From: Virgibacillus chiguensis
GTDB taxonomy: Bacteria; Bacillota; Bacilli; Bacillales; Amphibacillaceae
Assembly (NCBI RefSeq): GCF_900129865.1
Contig: NZ_FQXD01000022.1
Location: 1-50,543, forward strand
Direction of reading: 5' to 3'
Length of the DNA stretch: 50,543 nucleotides
Both the position numbers and the translations under genes were made by a program. Below the pieces are notes generated by a model that was given only the letters and a program-made list of their open reading frames with translations, was not told the DNA's origin and did not search any database. Below are positions 44,131 through 50,543 of the stretch, one piece after another (within the stretch, counting starts at the first letter, position 1; every line of letters begins with the position of its first letter).

Positions 44131-45480
44131 TTAATTTAGAGCTGGTCTAAGCTTATCACTTACTTCTTCTATTTTCTCTTGCCATTCTTTAAACGTCATA
44201 TCGCCACTAATGACACTATCAATACTTCCGTATAAAGTATCACCCATATTCGCCCCAGGAACTGGTTTTGTAGAAGCAAAAGTTCCCATAGCTGGCAGCA
44301 CACCTTCCTCGTCATAAATACTATAGAAAGTTTGTTTTTGGCCATCTAATTGTTCGGTAATACCTTCAATTGGCTGTACTGCTCCTGCTTCTAAGAATGT
44401 ATCTGCTGCTTCGTCTGAATACATATACGCAATAAAATCTTTCGCTACATCTTTATTCTTTGCATCTTTTGGAATCCAAATTTGCTCGAAGAAAGTAAAT
44501 GCATAACGGTCACCATCATCTTCAAAGGCAGGGATAGAAGTCATACCCCAAGCAAAGTTTTCAGCACGTGGTGCTTCCTTCATTTCATCGACAACCCAGT
44601 TACCATTTGGCATAAATAAAGCTTTATTATCTAAAACTAATTGCTGGTTTTTTGTAAAATCATTTGGATTAGCATTTGCTACTGTATTCGGATGTACATA
44701 GCCTGCTAGTTTTTCGACGGTTTCTAATGCTTTAGTTGCTTCCTCGGATTCCCAAATGCCATCTTCATAGGTCATAGCAGAGCTGTAGAAATCTGCTCCA
44801 CCTGCAGCATATAGCATGGATCCAAGTAACGTATCAAAGTAGTTGCTCGTTGGATACGTAAATAATGAAATACCTTCTTCTTTTGCTTTATCTCCTAATT
44901 CCCACATCTCATCCCAAGTTTTCGGTACTTCCCAACCTTTTTCTTCAAATAAACCCGCATTGTAGAATAAGCCAGTTGGACTGTAGAACATTGGCGCTAA
45001 ATAAGTTTCTCCATCAGCGTATGGGTTAGTAGCTAGTGTATCGGTAAAACCTTCTAAAAGTTTTTCATTTACTTTTGTTTCTTCTCCAGGTACTTGCATA
45101 TCAAAAACATCTGTAATGTTTTCTACACCATCTTCTTTAATTAAGGTTTCCGTTAAAGCTTCTTCTCTGTTTGTAGCTAGTAATAACACATCTGGGTAAT
45201 CCCCGGCTTGCATATTTGGTCGTACAACTTCTTCTAAGTTCTTTTCCATTTGCAGATCAACCTCTACATTTGGATTTACTTCTTCGTAAGACTTCACAAC
45301 ATTTTCCCACATTTCCGTACCATATGCAGATTCTAATGCAGCTACTTTTAATGTTGTTTTCTCGCCGCTACCTTCTTTATCTGCTGATTTTTCTTCCTTC
45401 TCTTCTCCATTGGAACATGCTGCTAAAGTAAAAATAACGAGAATGATAGAAACAGTTAATAAAAACTTCATTTTTTTCAT
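44131..45480 (-). CDS. Sugar-binding lipoprotein for Gal-beta-1,3-HexNAc
   Basis: A 449-residue SBP_bac_1 protein. The signal peptide ends in lipobox LAAC (Cys22), then a Glu/Lys/Ser linker, so it is lipid-anchored outside the membrane. First gene of the operon; a cre-like site overlaps its promoter. The partners are CUT1 permeases and a GH112 phosphorylase, so the ligand is probably lacto-N-biose or galacto-N-biose. AGGGGG lies about 9 bases before the ATG. Confidence 0.9.
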   Translation of the reverse strand: MKKMKFLLTVSIILVIFTLAACSNGEEKEEKSADKEGSGEKTTLKVAALESAYGTEMWENVVKSYEEVNPNVEVDLQMEKNLEEVVRPNMQAGDYPDVLLLATNREEALTETLIKEDGVENITDVFDMQVPGEETKVNEKLLEGFTDTLATNPYADGETYLAPMFYSPTGLFYNAGLFEEKGWEVPKTWDEMWELGDKAKEEGISLFTYPTSNYFDTLLGSMLYAAGGADFYSSAMTYEDGIWESEEATKALETVEKLAGYVHPNTVANANPNDFTKNQQLVLDNKALFMPNGNWVVDEMKEAPRAENFAWGMTSIPAFEDDGDRYAFTFFEQIWIPKDAKNKDVAKDFIAYMYSDEAADTFLEAGAVQPIEGITEQLDGQKQTFYSIYDEEGVLPAMGTFASTKPVPGANMGDTLYGSIDSVISGDMTFKEWQEKIEEVSDKLRPALN

Positions 45481-45521
45481 TATTGAAGCCCCCTGTTTTA
45501 ATTGTTTTCTTGCTTACCCTT

Positions 45522-45550
45522 ATACTACAATGGTTAAAACGCTTTCACAA
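45522..45550 (-). promoter_or_regulatory. Disaccharide operon promoter with cre-like site
   Basis: Minus strand TTGTGA (45550-45545), 17 bases, TAGTAT (45527-45522). TGAAAGCGTTTTAA at 45547-45534 matches the CcpA cre pattern TGWAANCGNTNWCA at all but one fixed position, overlapping the -35. CcpA repression of the operon is expected. Confidence 0.7.
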
Positions 45551-45645
45551 TAAACATCTTGTCTACTTTTTTAGGTTTATTGCTTTTTGCAAAAGCCCCC
45601 TATAAAATAGTACGTATAGATGCATAATATGAAAATATTCGTAAT

Positions 45646-45690
45646 TAGAATTCTTTTGGCGAAAGCGGTCGTTATGCTTAAACTATAAAG
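45646..45690 (+). repeat. Type-A short intergenic repeat, diverged copy
   Basis: AGAATTCTTTTGGCGAAAGC then TATGCTTAAACTATAAAGG, in the 380-base divergent gap between the sugar operon and the AraC gene. Confidence 0.45.
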
Positions 45691-45860
45691 GCTATCGTGT
45701 ATACAATGAAACTACCTCCTTTGCATGCACCCACTCCTAGTTAGATATAAAAATGTAGTAGATTTTCTATATAAAAAACAAATAAAGTGTAGTTCAATAG
45801 TAACATATACTTGTTTACCATTTCACGAGCTTATAGATGATAGAAAAGGGGTTATAGTAA

Positions 45861-46697
45861 ATGTCCTATAAGGTGTACCAAATGAAAGGTGCAAAGCATG
45901 AAAAGCCACCGTTCAAACTGCTATATATTACTCATTCCGAATATGATAAAGGCTGGCATAGCACGCAACACACCCATCATTTTTCCGAATTATTTTATAT
46001 TGTCAAAGGTAAAGGCTCATTTATACTTGCTGACCGAGAAGTTCCCATTAAGGAAAGTGATTTAGTTATTATTAATCCGAATGTCGAACATACAGAAAAG
46101 TCTAATTGGGATGATTCCCTTGAATATATTGCTTTAGGGATAGAGGGATTGTTTTTCAGCCAAGCGGATCATAAAAGCCCACACTCTAGCTTATACCGTT
46201 TTCAAGTAGATCGAACTAACATTCTGTTCTACTTGAACCGAATATTAGAGGAAATACAGGAGCATAAAGAAGGACATGAATTAATTTGTCAAAACATTAT
46301 CGAGATAATGATTATCAAGTTGCAAAGAGACAAAAAACTTACCATCAATCAAACGGAGTCACCAAATATTAATAAAGCTTCTGCGTTTGTCATGTACTAT
46401 ATAAATCAAAACTACCGTGATGACTTAAACTTAAATAAATTGGCTGAGATCGGCCATATTAATAAATATTATTTAGCACATACATTTAAAAAAGATATGG
46501 GTATATCACCAATTGAGTATTTAAACAGAGTCCGAATTAAAGAAGCAAAGCTTATGCTCGAAACAACCGATTACTCTATTGCACACATCGCTGCTTTTAC
46601 TGGTTTTTCATCCCAATCTTTTTTCACACAAGCATTCAAGCGCTTAACAAAGCAAACGCCTTCTAAATACCGGAAGGAAATGAGAGCGAATTCATAA
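45861..46697 (+). CDS. AraC-family regulator of the disaccharide operon
   Basis: A 278-residue protein. The N-terminal cupin-like sensor (about 1-130) has THHFSELFYIVKGKGSF and NPNVEHTEK metal/ligand-site blocks; the C-terminal double HTH AraC domain (about 175-275) has DLNLNKLAEIGHINKYYLAHTFKK and GISPIEYLNRVRI, then IAAFTGFSSQSFFTQAFKR. AAAAGGGG lies 9 bases before the ATG. It is divergent from the GH112 operon, so it is the likely activator, with the disaccharide as inducer. This is inferred from position. Confidence 0.9.
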   Translation: MSYKVYQMKGAKHEKPPFKLLYITHSEYDKGWHSTQHTHHFSELFYIVKGKGSFILADREVPIKESDLVIINPNVEHTEKSNWDDSLEYIALGIEGLFFSQADHKSPHSSLYRFQVDRTNILFYLNRILEEIQEHKEGHELICQNIIEIMIIKLQRDKKLTINQTESPNINKASAFVMYYINQNYRDDLNLNKLAEIGHINKYYLAHTFKKDMGISPIEYLNRVRIKEAKLMLETTDYSIAHIAAFTGFSSQSFFTQAFKRLTKQTPSKYRKEMRANS

Positions 46698-46719
46698 CTA
46701 AGATTTGTAATGATAAAGT

Positions 46720-47049
46720 TCATACAATCAGTCTAGAGATGCTTACTTTAGAGTCTTTGGTTGGATTTGTAAATTGCAAATAGTAATCGCCACTGCTTAA
46801 ATTCCGTTCACTACCTATTTGATCTGTTCGTTTCACATGAACTGATTTTTTATCGCCAGAAACCTTCGTATGCTTCGTTTTCAAAGTTCCAGCATTGAAG
46901 CCTGTATCACTAACGTTGGAGTTTTCACTCCATTCTTTTACTTGCACGCCTTTCGTTTGCTTCGCTTCAATAACGTATGGTGTAGTTGGTTGAGCGTTTC
47001 AGGTGATCTGATTATTTTTAACGTTTATCTTTTGTTTTTTGGATCTGCC
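46720..47049 (-). pseudogene. Decayed gene remnant with internal TGA
   Basis: One reading frame of 110 codons is continuous except for a TGA at 47001-46999, where a tryptophan TGG would restore it (…NNQIT-stop-NAQPTTPYVIE…). The end SSGDYYLQFTNPTKDSKVSISRLIV resembles the tail of an exported beta-rich protein. No start or ribosome site is seen, and upstream it runs into a TAA at 47052-47050. The longest open part, from a GTG at 46947, is 75 codons. Best read as a relic of a surface or secreted protein gene; the parent family is unknown. Confidence 0.5.
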
Positions 47050-47071
47050 TTAATCAGTTAATTTATACACA

Positions 47072-47111
47072 TATACCTTTAAAACACTTTTTCAACAAAG
47101 TTAAAAATTTG
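47072..47111 (+). repeat. 40-bp inverted repeat, left arm
   Basis: TATACCTTTAAAACACTT and on to AAAGTT-AAAAATTTG; the reverse complement of 47770-47809 matches at 37 of 40 positions. The arms enclose the Ena-like gene and its probable promoter. Confidence 0.75.
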
Positions 47112-47236
47112 ATTTTAAGCAAAGCTATAATTCTTGTGCCACAAGAGCTTAACGAATTAATTATAAATAATTAATATTAAAAGAGACTTACAAAATAAAA
47201 TGGGTCACATAATTATCAAAGCAAACGTTTGTCTAG

Positions 47237-47263
47237 CACAATTCGATTAGGAAAGCATACTAT
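47237..47263 (+). promoter_or_regulatory. Possible SigK-type sporulation promoter
   Basis: CACA at 47237-47240 and CATACTAT at 47256-47263, 15 bases apart, resemble the SigK pattern (mACm, CATAnnnTA). It is 60 bases upstream of the Ena-like gene. The match is short, so this is tentative. Confidence 0.35.
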
Positions 47264-47321
47264 GACTTTGAATAAACATTTTAATATTAAAAATCTATGA
47301 AATAGGAGTAGTGATATAATA

Positions 47322-47714
47322 ATGACTTGTAATTTTTCAGCAAAAGATGCAGCCTGTATCGGATCTAGAGAAGATAGAAGTACGGCTGAACTTCTTAAAA
47401 CAAATCTCTGTTTACCACTTCGTCAGCCTTGTGATGATATACTTCGTATAATCTTTATCTCAGGAGCACTTCCTATTATAAATGGTATTTTCACTATAAG
47501 TAACACAAGTCTTGATTGTGTCATGACAGTTGAAGTCACAGATGCTAATGGAGCGGCAGTAGGTTATACTATTCTTTCGCAATCTTCTATTGCAATTTCA
47601 GTAGAAAGCCTTACTTTAATTCAACTTAGCTGTACTGGAGAAACTGGACCAGATCCTTCTATATTTTGTTCAGGTGCTTTTGAAGCGAACTTAAACTATT
47701 GTGTGAGTTGCTAA
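47322..47714 (+). CDS. Ena-like (DUF3992-type) spore appendage protein
   Basis: A 130-residue protein with the ATG at 47322, preceded by TAGGAG. It has ten cysteines, with a short Cys-containing N-terminal connector (MTCNFSAKDAACIG) and a beta-sandwich-like core: GIFTISNTSLDCVMTVEVTD, then SSIAISVESLTLIQLSC and the end CSGAFEANLNYCVSC. This order matches the jelly-roll subunits of endospore appendages (S-Ena, Ena1A/B in Bacillus cereus), where N-terminal cysteines bond to neighbouring subunits. No signal peptide, as expected for a spore-surface protein made in the mother cell. Family call is by pattern only. Confidence 0.55.
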   Translation: MTCNFSAKDAACIGSREDRSTAELLKTNLCLPLRQPCDDILRIIFISGALPIINGIFTISNTSLDCVMTVEVTDANGAAVGYTILSQSSIAISVESLTLIQLSCTGETGPDPSIFCSGAFEANLNYCVSC

Positions 47715-48381
47715 GTAACTAGTAAGAATGAATCTTAAAATACCCTTAAGGAATAACGAAAGTGCTTAACAAACTTTTAACTTTGTGGAAAAAGTGTTTT
47801 AAAAGTATACCTTAACAATAGCAATAGTCATTCTTTCCAGGTAAACGGAGTAAGATGATGTTGAGTCTGCTTAACGAATTGGCTCCGCAGCCTCTGTTTT
47901 CCAGAAAAACAATAAAGTATGTAAATTCAAACCTTAATATGAAGATGATTAAAGTCGCTAGTATGTTGGTTAATCAGGGTGATATTTGATCTTTAAGCTA
48001 TTGTCTAACTTTGTGTACTAATCCTTTTTCTGGAAGGTATTACAACAAATCGAAACTTTACAGTTAGAATAAATCATAAATCATGGAGATAGCGTAGTGC
48101 TTTGCCGCAGGGGTTGCATTTAATTTTAATCATATTTTCCATTTATCATTTTTAAAAAATGATAAAAAGACCAAGGGATTCCTATACCCAAAAACAAGAG
48201 TTTTTTAATATTGAAAGCATCTATTGAGCTTCCATTTTATTTGGCTTATTTTTGTTGAATATCAATTCTTTTATTTTTTATGCGCTTAATTTAATGGTGT
48301 GAATAGTTCAGGTATAATTAATTATATGAAAATGAGGTGGGAAAGTGTCTAAGATTGTTTATAAGAAAATGAGGTGGGAAA
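47715..48381. other. Gene-free region between the two Ena-like genes
   Basis: No open frame with a ribosome site. It holds the right arm of the inverted repeat (47770-47809), an A/T palindrome near 48140-48165 and the 37-bp tandem duplication at 48328-48401. Its base composition and decay suggest old repeat or gene remnants. Confidence 0.4.
47770..47809 (-). repeat. 40-bp inverted repeat, right arm
   Basis: Reverse complement of 47072-47111 at 37 of 40 positions. It starts 56 bases after the stop of the Ena-like gene. Confidence 0.75.
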
Positions 48382-48401
48382 ATGCCCCAGATTATTTATA
48401 A
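48328..48401 (+). repeat. 37-bp tandem duplication of a ribosome site and start
   Basis: Two adjacent units, each with GAAAATGAGGTGGGAAA followed by a start codon and an ATTTATAA-type end, differ at 5 of 37 positions. The first gives GTG and encodes VSKIVYKK before running out of frame; the second gives the ATG of the gene at 48382, encoding MPQIIYKK. Confidence 0.75.
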
Positions 48402-48804
48402 GAAACATGTTTATAAGAAAGATATTTTTAAGTGTAAGGATTATCATATGTGTAAAAAAAATTATAAACCTGCTCCCTATCCCCAGAAATGTAATTGCGA
48501 AATAATATGTGGAGAAATTTTATTAAAACAAGACAGTGATTGTGTAATGATTTTAGGTGGAGACGTACTCTTGAGAAATAGTACAACAATCATTATCTTT
48601 AATTCGTCCTCAAGTGTTGCTGATATGAAGGTAATTGTATGTAGAGATAAATGTTGCCCAGTAGAATATATTATACCTCCAGGGAATACAGTAACGAATA
48701 TTTTAAGCAATGTTACTAAGATTTGCATAGAACAAGAAGGCCGCAATCATGTACAAGGTGAATACGAGTTAAAAATATGCCCACCCAATAAACTAAGTAA
48801 GTGA
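48382..48804 (+). CDS. Second Ena-like cysteine-rich protein
   Basis: A 140-residue protein with the ATG at 48382 after GAGGTGGG. The N-terminus is basic and Tyr/Lys-rich with repeated YKK words and six cysteines in the first 43 residues. The core reads GDVLLRNSTTIIIFNSSSSVADMKVIVC, then VEYIIPPGNTVTNILSNVTKICIEQEG and GEYELKIC. This strand order, with a PPGNT turn and a GEY-L-I ending, is like the DUF3992/Ena jelly-roll. No signal peptide or membrane segment. Likely a partner appendage or coat subunit of the gene at 47322; inference. Confidence 0.5.
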   Translation: MPQIIYKKHVYKKDIFKCKDYHMCKKNYKPAPYPQKCNCEIICGEILLKQDSDCVMILGGDVLLRNSTTIIIFNSSSSVADMKVIVCRDKCCPVEYIIPPGNTVTNILSNVTKICIEQEGRNHVQGEYELKICPPNKLSK

Positions 48805-49177
48805 TTGTACACGCATTACTGGAGGGTTTAGATACCAATGATTTTACTAATATATACAATAAAGAACACAGAAAATATTGTGGGTAAGTTAGTTATTACT
48901 AAGCTGTGTTAATCTAGCAGAAGGCGCAAATATTTAGTTAAAACTGCTTCCTTACATTATACTCCAAAAAGAGATCTCCCGACTTTGTGTAGTAGACTTT
49001 GCCCTAACTCTCCAACTCCCTTTAATGACATTTTTTTCATTATTAGATTTAGGCTGAATGACTTGATAAATATGTTATTTGAAGATTTTCTATGAATAAA
49101 ATAATAATTCAGATTGAAAAATTTTTTGTATTTCCCTTATAAATAGTTTCTTGTGAAAATAGGGAGGAGGTATGAAC
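48805..49177. other. Gap before the large surface protein gene
   Basis: About 370 bases. A 24-codon frame at about 48838-48912 (MILLIYTIKN…) has GGAGGG 13 bases upstream but is too short to call. The final 100 bases are A/T-rich and should hold the promoter of the next gene; no clear SigA site. Confidence 0.35.
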
Positions 49178-50543
49178 ATGCCAGCAACAATACAAGGGAC
49201 AGTGTTTGAAGATGTGAATCAAAATGGAACGTATAACCCACCAGGCGATCCTGGCATTCCGAACGTAACGGTAGTGTTGGAGGACCCAAATGGAATTTGT
49301 ACAACAACTATGACGGATGGTTTAGGGGATTATAGTTTTTCAGGCTTAACGATTGTAGGAACATATACTGTGTATGAAACAGTTGCCGACCCAGGTATGG
49401 CTTGTCCGCCGACTTTGTTTACTCAACCACCTGGCTACACTACATCAACAACTTCTAGAGTTAGGACAATAGACGTAACACAGGCTGACATAGATACTAA
49501 TCAATCCTTTACGGAGAACTTTGGTCATGAAGATGTCGAGTCATTTGAATGTTCAGCTAATGGGTTGCAAGTGGCGTTGAATCCATCTCGTTTATTTGAG
49601 ATAAATTTAGTAACGGGTGCATCAACATTGCAAGGCTTTTTAAGTCCTGCTGCTGTTTATAATGCTATAGGATTTAGTGTCGTAGATAATGCCATTTATG
49701 GATATAATCAAGACTCACGTAATGTAGCTAGAATTAACCCAGATTTAACAGTAACTAATTTTGGGCCAGTTCCAAATTTACCTGTACAAGGTTTTAATGT
49801 AGGTGATGTTGATTTTAATGGTCATTTATACCTTTATAACTCAAATAATACGAGATTCTATGTAGTAGATGTTGACCCTGATTCGCCCACCTTTTTACAA
49901 TTAGTCGACCCGACAGCAGGGTTTATATTGGATACAGCTCCATTTGGTACTGCAATAACTCCTTTACCAATTACCGATTGGGCATTTAACCCAATTGATA
50001 ATCAGTTATACAGTGCCAATAATGCAACATTAAATGTTGTAAGGGTAAATCCCTTAACAGGTGGGCAAACAGTAATTCCAACAATAGGATTAACACCAGG
50101 AGGTTATGGTGCGGTTTTCTTTGACGCGCAAGGATTTTTCTATGTACTAAATAATAATACTGGACAAATATTTAGAATTGAAATAATTGGGCCAAATGCT
50201 GTAGCAACCTTTTTTTCTTCAACTGTTCCAGCATCTCAAAATGATGGCGCCCGTTGTGCTTTCGCTTTATTAAATTTATTAGAAATCGCAAAAAGTGTTG
50301 ACCCTACACTTGCCTGTCCTGGTGATATATTGATGTATACAATTGAGGTTGAGAATATAGGTACAATCTTAGATGCGGAAAATGTCATCGTTATAGACGA
50401 TATTCCAGCGGGAACGACATTTATACCAGGAAGTGTCACAGTTAATGGAATGCCGACAGGAGATGATCCGAGTGTGGGGATTTCGCTTGGGGATATACCA
50501 CCAGGCGGAATGGTAACGATAACGTATGAAGTAGAAGTAGACG
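49178..50543 (+). CDS. Large surface protein with SdrD/Cna-B-like and DUF11 domains, 3' end beyond window
   Basis: Open to the window edge (455 codons visible). The ATG at 49178 is chosen because AGGAGG lies 7 bases upstream; the ATG at 49172 is too close. Residues 1-115 are an SdrD/Cna-B-like domain (IQGTVFEDVNQNGTYNPPGDPGIPNVTV). About 130-370 is a beta-propeller-like region of the DUF6923 kind, reading out values such as VVRVNPLTGGQTVIP. From about 375 a DUF11 repeat starts (EIAKSVDPTLACPGD..YTIEVENIGT). No signal peptide is present, unusual for a cell-wall adhesin but expected of a spore-surface protein. More DUF11 repeats probably follow. Confidence 0.75.
   Translation, partial: MPATIQGTVFEDVNQNGTYNPPGDPGIPNVTVVLEDPNGICTTTMTDGLGDYSFSGLTIVGTYTVYETVADPGMACPPTLFTQPPGYTTSTTSRVRTIDVTQADIDTNQSFTENFGHEDVESFECSANGLQVALNPSRLFEINLVTGASTLQGFLSPAAVYNAIGFSVVDNAIYGYNQDSRNVARINPDLTVTNFGPVPNLPVQGFNVGDVDFNGHLYLYNSNNTRFYVVDVDPDSPTFLQLVDPTAGFILDTAPFGTAITPLPITDWAFNPIDNQLYSANNATLNVVRVNPLTGGQTVIPTIGLTPGGYGAVFFDAQGFFYVLNNNTGQIFRIEIIGPNAVATFFSSTVPASQNDGARCAFALLNLLEIAKSVDPTLACPGDILMYTIEVENIGTILDAENVIVIDDIPAGTTFIPGSVTVNGMPTGDDPSVGISLGDIPPGGMVTITYEVEVD

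Noticed and set aside
48140-48170. A/T-rich palindrome TTTATCATTTTT / AAAAATGATAAA as a terminator
   Set aside because: All A/T stem with no GC core and no gene close upstream; too common by chance in AT-rich DNA.
48328-48401. Tandem repeat considered as a CRISPR or satellite array
   Set aside because: Only two adjacent units, no spacers, and the unit is plainly a duplicated ribosome site and start codon.

Overview
The window is AT-rich DNA with Gram-positive (Firmicutes) signals throughout: strong AAGGAGG-type ribosome binding sites, frequent TTG and GTG starts, SigA promoters of TTGACA-N17-TATAAT type and CcpA cre-like sites. The gene set (CvfB/YitL-like protein, YwrD-like gamma-glutamyltransferase, LytS/LytT with CstA, GlpF/GlpK, DhaKLM, AsnO, Opp transporter, endospore-appendage-like proteins) points to a spore-forming Bacillaceae. 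A halotolerant genus near Virgibacillus or Oceanobacillus is my inference, not something I could test.

Region 1 (1-4.3 kb) is the end of a temperate prophage or a related integrative element that continues to the left. It has leftward small early genes, one apparently broken by a single-base deletion. A control region carries two face-to-face promoters, each with an operator-like repeat in its spacer. Then follow a rightward repressor, an ImmA/IrrE-type metallopeptidase and a tyrosine integrase next to the host junction. A 16-bp sequence occurs both in front of the integrase and inside the leftward operon.

Region 2 (4.3-16 kb) is chromosomal. It holds a CvfB-like RNA-binding protein, a HAD phosphatase, a two-gene chromate transporter, a gamma-glutamyltransferase divergent from an Lrp regulator, and the LytS/LytT two-component system followed by a CstA-type transporter, probably for pyruvate.

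Region 3 (16-32 kb) is mostly on the minus strand. Glycerol uptake and phosphorylation (glpF-glpK, with a cre-like promoter and a leader terminator) precede the PTS-dependent dihydroxyacetone kinase genes dhaK-dhaL-dhaM. A membrane-anchored penicillin-acylase-type hydrolase, an AsnO-type asparagine synthetase and a five-gene oligopeptide transporter (oppD-F-B-C-A) follow.

Region 4 (32-46.7 kb) has a secreted lipase-like hydrolase, a small Xre regulator with a membrane protein, and two membrane proteins. It then has an operon for Gal-beta-1,3-HexNAc disaccharides: binding protein, two permeases, GH112 phosphorylase, a small coupled membrane protein, ROK kinase and class II GalT. A divergent AraC regulator sits upstream, and a cre-like site lies in the operon promoter.

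Region 5 (46.7-50.5 kb) is accessory and sparse in genes: a decayed gene, two small cysteine-rich proteins resembling endospore appendage (Ena, DUF3992) subunits, and the start of a large surface protein with SdrD/Cna-B-like and DUF11-type domains. Inverted 40-bp repeats flank the first Ena-like gene. This is the best candidate for an undescribed system in the window: a spore-surface fibre or adhesin locus.

At least three families of non-coding repeats are scattered between genes. One, about 195 bp long, shows compensatory base changes in a hairpin across three copies, so its folded form appears to be conserved.
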